64,000 bases of DNA from Lunularia cruciata (GCA_948567375.1 OX419761.1:50904501-50968500), one strand, 5' to 3'. Positions 36,139 through 45,730 are shown, counted from the first letter of the stretch. Translations and numbers: made by a program. The notes: generated by a model from the sequence alone, not told the origin.

Positions 36139-36318
36139 TCTCAAGATGGGAAGTTTGTCAAGAAGGTAGCCATAAAGTGAACCTGGAAGGAAGATGAGTC
36201 CCAAGATGGGAAGTTTGCCAAGAAGGCAACCATGGAGCAAGCTTGGAAGAGAGATGAGTCCCTAGAAGGGAAGTTTGTTAGTAAAGCAGCCATGGAGCAA
36301 GCTTTGGAGGAAGATAAA
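36139..36318 (+). repeat. Three 60-bp coding repeats in the B2 protease-RT linker
   Basis: Units start at 36139, 36199 and 36259. Translated: SQDGKFVKK..., SQDGKFAKKATMEQAWKRDE, SLEGKFVSKAAMEQALEEDK. Each is 20 residues, charged and in frame. The first has a stop. I know no such repeat in chromovirus linkers. Confidence 0.88.
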
Positions 36319-36997
36319 TATGTATTCACAATGTGGATCAAACCAATTGCACAAGAACAATCTGCAGAGAGCCAAGAGCCTCATCAAGCAATGGTTGATC
36401 AAATAGTTAAGGAGTTTGCGGATGTGTTTTTGGATGATCTGCCAAAGGGATTACCCTCCGATTGAGGTATGCCCTTCAAGATCAAGTTATTGCCAGAGAG
36501 TACTCCAGTGAGTAGACCAATCTATTGGCTCTCACCAAAGGAGTTGGAGAAGTTGTGAACAACACTTACAGAGTTGTTGGAGAAGGACTTCATACAACAT
36601 AGTACCTCTCCTTGGGGAGCAATGATACTATTTGTTCCAAAGAAGGATGGAGGACTTCATTTCTATATTGATTATCATGGGCTCAATAAGCAAACCGTGA
36701 AGAATGCATATCTCTTGCCTTGGATCGATAACTTGCTGATCAACTAAGTGGAGCATGCTACTTTTCCAAGTTGGATCTTTGTAGCGGTTGTTGGCAAATT
36801 CCTATTGATAGAGAGGATGTGCAAAAGACTGCCTTTCACACAAGGTATGGGCATTTTGAGTAGAGAGTTCTACCTTTTGGACTCACTAATACTCCAACAA
36901 TCTTCATGGATCAGATGCATCGGGTGTTGGATGGAATATTGGATTGGTCCGTGGTGTTGTTCTTGGATGATATCTTAATCTATAGCAAGACAGAGGT

Positions 36998-37002
36998 AGA
37001 AC
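36998..37002 (+). repeat. A2 target-site duplication, left copy
   Basis: AGAAC, repeated at 44804-44808. The LTR bounds used here end in CAC; if the LTR is taken to end in CACA, the duplication is the 4-bp GAAC. Confidence 0.88.
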
Positions 37003-37680
37003 TGTAACACCCATTTGTGCATGTGTGTGGTATTGTGATATTTAGCTTGGTATTACAAGTACTTAAGAGATATTATTTATATAGAGATAAAGGATGGTTC
37101 TATATTAGTCATGGTTAGCTAAAGTTAGTCATAGCTAAGATAGATGGGACCTTACTTTAGAGGAAGTAGAAAAGATGAGCACCACTATTTTGGATTTTAG
37201 TGTGTTGACTTGGTATTATTCCTAGGTGTTTGGCTTTGGGGAAAGAGTTGAGAACTCTTGGGCCCGCAAGCCTTTTTGTTTTGGATTCTTCTTTAGTCCA
37301 AGGATAGCCCATGTGAAGGAATCCTTGCTTTAGTGGTTGGGTCAAGATAAGGGGAATATGCCCATGTGAATGGATATTCCTTTCTACTTTTTGACTTTAC
37401 TTGACTTTTAGTCTAGTAACTTGAGTTACTACGGTAATTAGTAACTTTGGTACGTAACTATTTCACAAGTATATAAACAAGGGGTGAGGAGGTACTCATC
37501 ATCCTTTCATTTGCAACTATCTCTCTCTCATTGAGTTCTCTAGTGAGCAATGTCTTGAGTCTTGGAGTGTTAGCCTTGGAGGAGTATGATGGAGTTGGGG
37601 TTCCTTGCCTTCTTAGTCCATGGTGCGCTACCATAATAGCCATCAGAGGTTCATCCTGAGTGAGAGACAGGCCGGCTCAC
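37003..37680 (+). repeat. A2 5' LTR
   Basis: 678 bp from TGTAACACCCATTTG to GGCCGGCTCAC. The TATA box TATATAAA is at 37470-37477. The A1 and solo copies align along the whole length. Confidence 0.96.
37470..37477 (+). promoter_or_regulatory. A2 LTR TATA box
   Basis: TATATAAA, followed by CAAGGGGTGAGGAGG; conserved at 44593-44600 and in the solo LTR. Confidence 0.7.
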
Positions 37681-37685
37681 ATTTT

Positions 37686-37704
37686 TGGTTCCGTTGCCGG
37701 GACC
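37686..37704 (+). other. A2 primer binding site (tRNA-Glu-like)
   Basis: TGGTTCCGTTGCCGGGACC starts five bases after the LTR. From memory, plant tRNA-Glu ends in CCCGGCAACGGAACCA, which would pair along 16 bases. B, C and E use initiator-Met instead. Confidence 0.75.
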
Positions 37705-38517
37705 TCTCTAGAAGGCAAGATAATGTTCCGCATCCAATTCTACATTAGGCAGAAGGAGGCTATGAGAGCTCACTTGGAAAGAACATTAGGAGAGGAGAGG
37801 GCTGAACTTATGTTAGAGAACCAAGATCCATTTGTATACCCTGTAGTTCATTATGATGTCTTTGAGGTGATTTTGTACATCTTGTACACATGAGAGGAAT
37901 TGGAGAGATTGTGTGAGGTGGATTGCAGATTTTGGGGATTAAGGTGATTTTGGGCAAAATCTCAAGTTTGAGATCTGGACTTGAGATTTCTACACATGAT
38001 AGCTTGGGTTATCTTTCAGTTAGCACACTTGAAATTATTGAGAGAGCTTTTATGCGCACTGGGCTAGAATTTTTGAAAGTTGATAGGGTAAAGTGCTCCC
38101 GCAACTGCATGCTCTCTGGAAAATTGTACAGAGTCTGCCATTTCTTCAATTTTTAGTGAATTGTCCTGAAAATTTCCAAGAAAATTCAGTGCATTGTATC
38201 CTACCTGGTGCCACAAAAATTAGAGAGAGATCATTTTTGCGCAGTGCGTTATGAGTTTTTGAAGTGATGGGGGTGGTTTTCAGACCAAATCTGAAATATG
38301 GGTGCTGAATAGAAAGGTGTCTAGGCCAAATGGCTCGATGAAAAGATCTAAAATTTTGCAGGGAGGGACGCCCTAGAGTTGTGATCAAGTGTGGAAAATT
38401 TCAGAGGACTGTGACATATTCGTTGGGAGATTTGAGTGACATTGTGAGGAAGGGTCAATTCTGTAGAGTGGAGATCTCATGCATGAGAAGTTTGAGATCA
38501 ACAAAAAGCATGTTTGA
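37705..38517 (+). other. A2 leader with short upstream frames
   Basis: Three coding-looking pieces in different frames: 37724-37893 (MFRIQFYIRQKEAMRAHLER...), 37923-38156 (SGLEISTHDSLGYLSVSTLE...) and 38381-38569 (ISCMRSLRSTKSMFECLD...). Between them is plain leader. The pieces recur in A1 with decay. They could be exons or parts of ORF1 joined by splicing or frameshift, or small upstream ORFs. Confidence 0.45.
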
Positions 38518-39015
38518 GTGTTTAGATTCATCTTTGGGAACATGGAGTGTCATCAAGAGTGGAAATTGAGATTATGCAAGGTTCCCCAAGGGTTTGAGGT
38601 GATTGTAGGGGTGGATTTGAGGAAAAGAGAGTTTACAATAGAATTTGAAGAGAGTGTTGAGAGGATCCAAAAACCTACACCACTTGGAGGAAAGAGTGAG
38701 TCTAAGTGCTTTCTATGTGGAGAGAAGGGACATAAGGCAAGTTCATGTCCATTAACCTTTGAGAGCAAGAGATTGAGGGAAAGGAGAGGCTTACTTGACT
38801 TGGGTTTGCATGTTGGACCTTCTTCACCAAGATTGGGAAGGAGAAGATCTAAGACCAAGGAGTTGTGTGAGGTTTGTGGAGTTGAAGGACTTCCAAAAGG
38901 ACATGAGTGTAGTGGAGTAAAAGCACTTTTGGAAACTTTGGTGAAGGATCTTGGAGAGAGTCTTAGTACAACTACAGAAATACTACCACCTTCATCAGCT
39001 AGTTCTCAAGATTAG
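38518..39015 (+). CDS. A2 ORF1: two-zinc-motif protein upstream of gag-pol
   Basis: 165 codons from the first ATG in frame, ending 236 bp before the gag-pol ATG. The N-terminal third (FEVIVGVDLRKREFTIEFEE) is basic/acidic and looks like a folded beta-rich segment. A canonical CCHC knuckle, CFLCGEKGHKASSC, follows (about residues 63-76). Then comes a basic stretch (RLGRRRSKTK) and a second Cys/His motif, CEVCGVEGLPKGHEC. The end is Ser/Thr-rich. The same protein text is kept in A1 (4141-4404). It is not the gag protein, whose own knuckle is at residue 282 of the next ORF. A nucleic-acid-binding role is likely. The true N-terminus may lie upstream in another frame. Confidence 0.7.
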   Translation: MFRFIFGNMECHQEWKLRLCKVPQGFEVIVGVDLRKREFTIEFEESVERIQKPTPLGGKSESKCFLCGEKGHKASSCPLTFESKRLRERRGLLDLGLHVGPSSPRLGRRRSKTKELCEVCGVEGLPKGHECSGVKALLETLVKDLGESLSTTTEILPPSSASSQD

Positions 39016-39250
39016 TGATGGAGATAATCTTTCAACTTATGGATAAACTATCCATGAGAGTTAGATTAATATGCACTCTAGGATTTGATGTTGCTATAGA
39101 AATCTTGGAGCAACCTGAACCTTTTGTGTTCCCTAGAGTGGATTATTCTCAGATGGTGTTAGTCATGTATATACTCTATTAGTAATAAAGTGAGAGAAAA
39201 AAAAAGAGAAAAAAAAAATTAAGAGAAAAGAAAGATAGTGAGGGGTTAAG

Positions 39251-42200
39251 ATGGGGAAACTTCCGGTTTTCTTTGGCAAGGATGGAGAAGATGTGGAGGC
39301 CTTTGTGAGAGACTTCAAGAGAGCTTGCATAGGAAACAATGAGAGGAGGAAGAATGAGTGGGCCTCATTATTACCAGATTTCTTTGAGGATGCAGCACTT
39401 ACATGGTATGAGTCAGAATACCAAAAGAGAGAGAGGAGAGAGGGGGAAGAGGAGTCTTGGGAGACTTTGACTTCAGCACTCATTGAGAACTTTCTTCCTG
39501 ATGAGAGTTATGAGAGATTGATGAGTGAGGTTACATTTCTCAAGCAAGGAGATGGAGAGAAAGTGAGGGTCTATGTGGAAAGAGTGGAAAAGTTGGAGTC
39601 TAGATTTCGCATAGTGTTGAGGAAGGGTGGGGATGATGTGGAGACTACAATGATTGGCATAGGGGCCATGCTCACCAAGAATTTTGTGGGAGGATTGAGA
39701 CCACAAATTAGAAGCAAGGTGAGATATGAGAAACCTTCTTCCAAGGTTGAAGCTATCAAGATCGCAATTCGTATGGAGGAGAGTTTGGAAGGGGATGAGA
39801 GTGATTTGGTGGTGAAGGAGGTTGTGCATCCTCCTCAAGGCTACAAGTATGGTGGAACTTCTGATACTTTGGTGACAAGGGTTGCACCACAAGTAGTAGT
39901 TGCTCCAATTCTTGCACCTCCACCAAAAGATCCACTCCAAACCATCACAGAACAACTTGCGGATCTCAAGATCAATGTGGTGCAACTATGGGAGAAGAGA
40001 GAGGTGGATCAGAATGTAGGGAGAGGACCTAGGAGTTATGGAAACTATCCATATAGAGGAGGCCAACCAGCCAACAATTTCAATGATAGAAATTGTTTTG
40101 GTTGTGGAGGAAGAGGCCATATCCAAAGGAATTGCCCAAATTCCACTTACCATGGAGGAAGGGGTTATGAGGGAGCCAATAGAGGGAAAGAGGGAGGTAG
40201 TGAAACCCAAGTGACTCCTAATCCCAACAAAGGTAAGGGGATAGCATCCATAGATGTGGTTGAGAGCAAGTATGAGAAGGGAGAGTGCTCAAACTCCAAG
40301 GGTCTTAATTTGGAGCTTTTGGCACAAGAGAAGAAGAGAGCTCGTTTTGCAGAGGATGTTCACTCTTCTCAAGGATTTACTTCAAGCAAGGATACTCCTA
40401 TGTCTACTAGGAGCACTCGCACCTCAACACCATCAACAACAAAGACTCCAAGGAAGAAGTTGGGGATGGAGGACTTCTTGATCTCAAAGCAACAATGGAA
40501 CTACAATGTGTTGGAGGATGTTGGTAGTCACAAGGCTAACATCACAGTGGGCCAATTAATTGCTTTGAACCCTACCTTGAGAAAGGAGCTTAGAGGTGGT
40601 TTGAGTTCTACAAGGAGCAAAAAGAAGAAGAAGGCAAAAGTTCCAGTATCAATGGGGGTGGTGGATGCCAAGCCAGCACCATGGGAGGCTTGTGAATATG
40701 CCTCCAAGATTGATGTGAGAGTGAATGGTCACAACATCAAGGATGCATTGGTTGATGGAGGATCAGCAGTGAATGCCATGTCAGAAAGGTTGATGAAGAA
40801 GTTGGGTATGATACCCTCAAGACCTTCAACATTTGTGGTGAGCATGGCAAACAAGCAACAAGTTCGACCAGTAGGGGTGATGGATAAGGTAGTAGTTTCA
40901 GTTATGGGAGTTCAAAATCTCATGACTTTCCAAGTCTTGAAGGATTCAAGCTATGACTTACTTCTTGGGAGGCCATGGTTGAGAGCAGCACGCACAACTG
41001 ATCGATGGCACAAAGGGTACTTGAGGATTGGGCCATCAAACCATAGAGTCACTGTTCCTGTGACTAACACCACCAACACTTCACATTCAGATACCCCATC
41101 TTCTAATTATTGGGAACCAGATTCTGAAGAAGGAGCTTCAGGTATGGACACAAGCATGGAAGAGGAGACTTCCACGGAGGAAGATGAATCTGAATCTGAT
41201 TCAGATGTGTATCCCTTGTGTGCTATGGATTTTGCACCTAAGCCAGAGGTTTTGAAGGACCCAGATAAATCACCATTGACACTTGAGGAGGTAGAGAGAA
41301 GGTTATCTACCCTCAAGTATGGCCCAAATGTTACCAAGGAGGAGAAGGTGAGATTTGAGGAGATTTTCCGCAAGTTCATCCATGTGTTTGCTTTTAGTTA
41401 CAAGGATTTGAAGGAAGTCACCTTGGAGGAGCACAAGATAGAGGTGGAGTCACATGCAAGACCAATCCGCCAAAAGCAACGTCGCATTAGCCCACCAATA
41501 TCTTTGGTTGTGAAGGAGGAGATTGATAAGCTCAAGGAGGCTGGATTTATCTTTGAGGTGGAGAATTCAGAATGGGTGTCTCCAATTGTCATTGTGAAGA
41601 AAAAGAATGGCAAGCTTCGGGTATGTGTAGATTACAAGAAGCTTAATGTTGTTACCAAGAAGGACTACTACCCATTGCCATTCATTGATGAGATCTTGGA
41701 GGAGGTTGCAGGTCATGAGAGGTACAGTTTTGGAGATGGTTATAGTGGATATAACCAAATAAAGATTGCACCAGAGCATCAACAACTCACCACATTCACC
41801 ACACCTTGGGGAACTTACGCTTTCAAGGTCATGCCTTTTGGGCTTTGCAATGCTCCAGCCACATTCCAACGGTTCATGAACAAGGTATTTGAACCTTTCA
41901 TTGGGAAATTTGTGAGAGATTTCATTGATGACTTTTGTGTCTATGGGAGCAAGGAAGAGCACTTTGAGCACCTAATCAAAGTCTTGCAACGCTTGGATGA
42001 GGCAAATGCATCACTCAACCCAGAGAAGTGCATTTTTGGATGTGAAGAAGGTCTACTTTTGGGGCACATCATCTCCAAGGATGGAATAGCAGTTGATCCT
42101 GAGAAGGTGAGGAAAATCTCAGACCTTCCATTCCCTTCAAGCTTGACAAAGTTACGCCAATTCTTGGGAATGGTTGGGTACTATAGGAGGTTCATCTTCT

Positions 42201-44077
42201 CATTTTCCAACAAGGCTTATGCATTGACCATCTACATGAAGAAGGGTGTAGATTACATGGTGATTTTGGAAGACAAGGAGGCTCTCAAAGCTTTTGAGGA
42301 GCTCAAGCAATCCCTTGTTGTAGCTCCAATTCTTGCTAAACCTGATTGGAGTAAGCCTTTCATCCTCTACACTGATGCTTCTAATGTAGCTATAGGATGC
42401 ACTCTTAGTCAATTAGACCAAGATGGGCATGATCATCCAATAGCTTATGCTAGTAGGCAGATGGTTTCAGCAGAGAAGAACTACTCTGTCACAGAGAGAG
42501 AAGGGTTGGCAGTGATCTTTGGTCTCAAGAAGTTTAGACACTACTTGATTGGAGGGAAAGCCACAATTGTCACGGATCACAAGGCTTTGAAGTACATCTT
42601 CAACAAGCCTAATGTTGAAGAGAGACTAGCAAGGTGGATGATACTCTTGTCTGAGTATGACTACACAATTGAGGATAGGCCAGGAAAGAAACATGCAAAT
42701 GCTGATTTGTTATCTAGAGCCTATGATCATGATGGAGATGAGCCAGTAGATGATTCCTTCCCGGATGAGGAGCTCATGACAATCTCAGTCACTCAAGAGA
42801 TTCCAATGGAGTACAAGGAGATTGTGGATTTTGTGACAAGAGGTAACTATCCAGAAGGGATGCATGCTAGGGAGAGGAAGGCCCTTGCAGCAAGATCTAG
42901 ACCTTACACAATGGTGGAGGATATTCTTTTTCACCAAGGAGCAGATGGTCTACTTCGAAGAGCAGTGGGTAAGGAAGAGTCTATCCTACTCATAAAGGAG
43001 TTTCATGAAGGTTTAGTATGTGGAGGACACTTTGCAGGAAAGGTGACTGCTTTCAAGATTCTAGATGCAGGTTACCATTGGAGAGGGATTTTCAAGGATT
43101 GTCTTGATTATTGCAAAACTTGTCATGTTTGTCAAGCTTTTGCTAGAAAGTCTACATCCACTCCACCACTTAGATCAATTCCATTGCTAGGACCTTTTGA
43201 GAAGTGGGGAATTGATTTTGTAGGACCTCTCAATAGAACCCCAAGGAACAATCGGTACATTGTGGTAGTTACTGATTACCTTACCAAGTGGGTTGAGGCT
43301 AGACCATTGAGGGACAAGAATGAAGATGAAGTGGGTAGATTTCTTTATGAACGCATTATCACTAGGTTTGGATGCCCTTTGGAGTTGGTTTCTGATAGAG
43401 GAGGAGAGTTTACAGGAAGCATTACTACAGCCATGCTACGACATTTCTCTATCACACATAGAGTAACTACATCCTATAAGCCAAATTCCAATGGCTTGGC
43501 AGAGAGAACCAATCAGACCTTGTGCATGATGTTGGCCAAAGATGCAGAAATGGAGGGGGCTAAACATCATTGGGACAAGAGGATTCATGCAGTTTTGTGG
43601 GAGTGTAGGACAACCATGAAGACTTCCACTGGATATTCTCCATTCCAATTGGTGTATGGTATTGAGTCTACCTTACCTATTCACTTTGATCTTCCTACCT
43701 TCCAAAGCATTCATAGGAGATTGAAGAAAGCACAAGGAAGTGATGCAGGGAAGTCAAGGAAGGATCAACTCATGGAGTTGGAAGAGGCAAGAGCAGTTGC
43801 TATGGTTCGAGTGGAGCAAGCCCAAAGGAAACAAAAGGAGAGCTATGACAAGAGGCAAGGCAAGAAGAAGGTGGAGCCTTTCAAAGAAGGTGATTGGGTA
43901 ATGTTGTTTGATTCCATTCGATTCAAGAGAGTGCAAAAGAAGTTTTTGCCTAAGTACTTTGGACCTTTCATAGTAGAGAAGGTGTGGGGCAATTACACCT
44001 ATGATCTCAAGGAGTTGGGAGGAAGACACTTTGATAGGATTAACCATGATAAGTTGAAGATGTACCATAGAAGGTAG
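39251..44077 (+). CDS. A2 gag-pol polyprotein, intact (1608 aa)
   Basis: A single frame from ATG (AAGATGGGG) to TAG. Gag: FFGKDGEDVEAFVRDFKRA at the N-terminus, capsid region to about residue 190, zinc knuckle CFGCGGRGHIQRNC at 282. Protease: LVDGGSAVNAM with the catalytic Asp at 502, in DGG rather than DTG/DSG. RT: about 770-970, active site FIDD at 891-894. RNase H: YTDASNVAIG, Asp at about 1042. Integrase: zinc part HEGLVCGGH and CKTCHVC (about 1252-1300), then Asp, Asp, Glu in GIDFVGP, VSDRGGEFTG and GLAERTNQ (about 1320, 1382, 1417). C-terminus: KYFGPFIVEKV, a GPY/F-like module, no chromodomain. Gag and pol in one frame means no frameshift is needed. All catalytic residues are present. 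Confidence 0.95.
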   Translation: MGKLPVFFGKDGEDVEAFVRDFKRACIGNNERRKNEWASLLPDFFEDAALTWYESEYQKRERREGEEESWETLTSALIENFLPDESYERLMSEVTFLKQGDGEKVRVYVERVEKLESRFRIVLRKGGDDVETTMIGIGAMLTKNFVGGLRPQIRSKVRYEKPSSKVEAIKIAIRMEESLEGDESDLVVKEVVHPPQGYKYGGTSDTLVTRVAPQVVVAPILAPPPKDPLQTITEQLADLKINVVQLWEKREVDQNVGRGPRSYGNYPYRGGQPANNFNDRNCFGCGGRGHIQRNCPNSTYHGGRGYEGANRGKEGGSETQVTPNPNKGKGIASIDVVESKYEKGECSNSKGLNLELLAQEKKRARFAEDVHSSQGFTSSKDTPMSTRSTRTSTPSTTKTPRKKLGMEDFLISKQQWNYNVLEDVGSHKANITVGQLIALNPTLRKELRGGLSSTRSKKKKKAKVPVSMGVVDAKPAPWEACEYASKIDVRVNGHNIKDALVDGGSAVNAMSERLMKKLGMIPSRPSTFVVSMANKQQVRPVGVMDKVVVSVMGVQNLMTFQVLKDSSYDLLLGRPWLRAARTTDRWHKGYLRIGPSNHRVTVPVTNTTNTSHSDTPSSNYWEPDSEEGASGMDTSMEEETSTEEDESESDSDVYPLCAMDFAPKPEVLKDPDKSPLTLEEVERRLSTLKYGPNVTKEEKVRFEEIFRKFIHVFAFSYKDLKEVTLEEHKIEVESHARPIRQKQRRISPPISLVVKEEIDKLKEAGFIFEVENSEWVSPIVIVKKKNGKLRVCVDYKKLNVVTKKDYYPLPFIDEILEEVAGHERYSFGDGYSGYNQIKIAPEHQQLTTFTTPWGTYAFKVMPFGLCNAPATFQRFMNKVFEPFIGKFVRDFIDDFCVYGSKEEHFEHLIKVLQRLDEANASLNPEKCIFGCEEGLLLGHIISKDGIAVDPEKVRKISDLPFPSSLTKLRQFLGMVGYYRRFIFSFSNKAYALTIYMKKGVDYMVILEDKEALKAFEELKQSLVVAPILAKPDWSKPFILYTDASNVAIGCTLSQLDQDGHDHPIAYASRQMVSAEKNYSVTEREGLAVIFGLKKFRHYLIGGKATIVTDHKALKYIFNKPNVEERLARWMILLSEYDYTIEDRPGKKHANADLLSRAYDHDGDEPVDDSFPDEELMTISVTQEIPMEYKEIVDFVTRGNYPEGMHARERKALAARSRPYTMVEDILFHQGADGLLRRAVGKEESILLIKEFHEGLVCGGHFAGKVTAFKILDAGYHWRGIFKDCLDYCKTCHVCQAFARKSTSTPPLRSIPLLGPFEKWGIDFVGPLNRTPRNNRYIVVVTDYLTKWVEARPLRDKNEDEVGRFLYERIITRFGCPLELVSDRGGEFTGSITTAMLRHFSITHRVTTSYKPNSNGLAERTNQTLCMMLAKDAEMEGAKHHWDKRIHAVLWECRTTMKTSTGYSPFQLVYGIESTLPIHFDLPTFQSIHRRLKKAQGSDAGKSRKDQLMELEEARAVAMVRVEQAQRKQKESYDKRQGKKKVEPFKEGDWVMLFDSIRFKRVQKKFLPKYFGPFIVEKVWGNYTYDLKELGGRHFDRINHDKLKMYHRR

Positions 44078-44109
44078 AGAGACCTTCACTTTGAGGACAA
44101 AGTGAAAAC

Positions 44110-44125
44110 TTAGTCCGGGGGTAAA
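44110..44125 (+). other. A2 presumed plus-strand primer (weak polypurine tract)
   Basis: The bases before the 3' LTR are TTAGTCCGGGGGTAAA, with only GGGGG as a purine run and a T inside. A1 has CCGGAGGCAAA at the same place. This is shorter than the AAAAGGAGGGAGG of C. Confidence 0.5.
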
Positions 44126-44803
44126 TGTAACACCCATTTGTGCATGTTTGTGGTATTGTGATATTTAGCTTGGTATTACAAGTACTTAAGAGATATTATT
44201 TATATAGAGATAAAGGATGGTTCTATATTAGTCATGGTTAGCTAAAGTTAGTCATAGCTAAGATAGATGGGACCTTACTTTAGAGGAAGTAGAAAAGATG
44301 AGCACCACTATTTTGGATTTTAGTGTGTTGACTTGGTATTATTCCTAGGTGTTTGGCTTTGGGGAAAGAGTTGAGAACTCTTGGGCCCGCAAGCCTTTTT
44401 GTTTTGGATTCTTCTTTAGTCCAAGGATAGCCCATGTGAAGGAATCCTTGCTTTAGTGGTTGGGTCAAGATAAGGGGAATATGCCCATGTGAATGGATAT
44501 TCCTTTCTACTTTTTGACTTTACTTGACTTTTAGTCTAGTAACTTGAGTTACTACGGTAATTAGTAACTTTGGTACGTAACTATTTCACAAGTATATAAA
44601 CAAGGGGTGAGGAGGTACTCATCATCCTTTCATTTGCAACTATCTCTCTCTCATTGAGTTCTCTAGTGAGCAATGTCTTGAGTCTTGGAGTGTTAGCCTT
44701 GGAGGAGTATGATGGAGTTGGGGTTCCTTGCCTTCTTAGTCCATGGTGCGCTACCATAATAGCCATCAGAGGTTCATCCTGAGTGAGAGACAGGCCGGCT
44801 CAC
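44126..44803 (+). repeat. A2 3' LTR
   Basis: 678 bp, same ends as the 5' LTR and one visible substitution. TATATAAA at 44593-44600. Followed by the AGAAC duplication at 44804-44808. Confidence 0.96.
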
Positions 44804-45730
44804 AGAACACATGAATCATGTGAATCACGTGAAGTTCTAAGACGACTACAACAATGGAAATTTTACTACAAGAAGTCAAAGTGTACCTTTTGGCAAAAGG
44901 AGGGTAACTTCTTGGATCATAAGATCTCATCAGAGGGGATCAAGATGGAAGAAGAGAAGATCAAGGCCATTATTGATTGGCCTACTCCAAAGGATACTAT
45001 AGAAGTACAGGCATTCAATAGATTGGCCAATTTTTTCCAATGGTTCATCCACTATTCTGCTCATGTGGCTGCACCATTGACTGACCTCTTGGGAAAGAAC
45101 TTGAGCTTCCAATGGACCACCAAGCATGAAGAAGCATTCCAAAAGTTAAAGCATATGGTTTCTTCAAGACCCATTCTTCAACCATATGATCCTAAACTAC
45201 CTTGTGTGGTTGATTTTGATGCTTCTAACTTTGCAATTGGAGTTGTGTTGCAACAGGAATTCCCATATGGACTACATCCCATTGCCTTTGTGTCTCACCG
45301 ACTAAATACAGCTGAAAGAAATTACTCTACTCAAGATCAGGAACAACTTGCAATGGTATATGCCACCGAGGTATGGAGGCATTGTCTCTTGGGAAAACAA
45401 GTGATCATGCAAACTGATCACAAGCCATTGTTGCAGACCCTACACTTGGAGCACATGAAGAGTCAACATCATCAATAGGAAGAGCAACTCCAGTTATTTG
45501 ACATCAAACTTGAGTACAAACCAGGTCGGTTCCACATCATCTTTGATGCTCTATCACAACAATCTGATTTGAAGGCTCTTCCTCTCATCACGGCGGCAAT
45601 TACAATAGTGTCAATTGACCCCAAGGTCCATAACAAGTTTTGATCAGCTCTACAACAAGACCCCTTCTTCCAAATGGCACATGGTCGTTTGACACTATAT
45701 GACAAGGAATATAACACCTTCTCCTTCAAG
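44804..45730 (+). pseudogene. B2 RT C-terminus and RNase H
   Basis: Resumes the B2 pol with NHVREVLRRLQQWKFYYKKS and stays open to 45478. RNase H motifs: VVDFDASNFAIGVVLQQEF and QTDHKPLLQTL. A TAG at 45476 and further stops follow (FDIKLEYKPGRFHIIFDALS). The long open stretch is well conserved, so B2 was probably still active not long before decay or A2 insertion. It aligns to B1 bases 1-600. Confidence 0.88.

Larger units (their letters stand above)
35726..37002 (+). pseudogene. B2 protease and N-terminal RT
   Basis: Protease: GCRILVDSGSSKNCMS (DSG near 35818), an intact triad in a broken frame. RT: DDLPKGLPSD, then shifts, [18 protein letters not shown], and the active site VVLFLDDILIYSK (about 36954-36990). 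A2 inserted at 37003, about ten codons after the FLDD motif. The RT fingers-palm text carries at least six stops. Confidence 0.82.
37003..44803 (+). mobile_element. A2: intact, recently inserted Ty3/gypsy element
   Basis: 7801 bp with two 678-bp LTRs that by eye differ at one base (G near 37025 against T near 44148), AGAAC target duplications, an intact-looking primer site, a leader with ORF1, and a 1608-codon gag-pol with no stop. It has no chromodomain. The RT (PFIDEILEEVAG, DGYSGYNQIKIAPEHQ, MPFGLCNAPATFQRFM) is of the Tat/Athila-like type by my reading. All features expected of a mobile copy are present. Confidence 0.95.

Noticed and set aside
37157-37345. Minus-strand 62-codon ORF that occurs identically at 44280-44468
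   Set aside because: It lies inside the A2 LTRs; identity reflects the LTR pair, not a conserved gene. The same holds for 37458-37643 and 44581-44766.
39473-39985. 170-codon minus-strand ORF opposite A2 gag
   Set aside because: Shadow of the real gag frame; same for 41567-41971 and 43754-44137.
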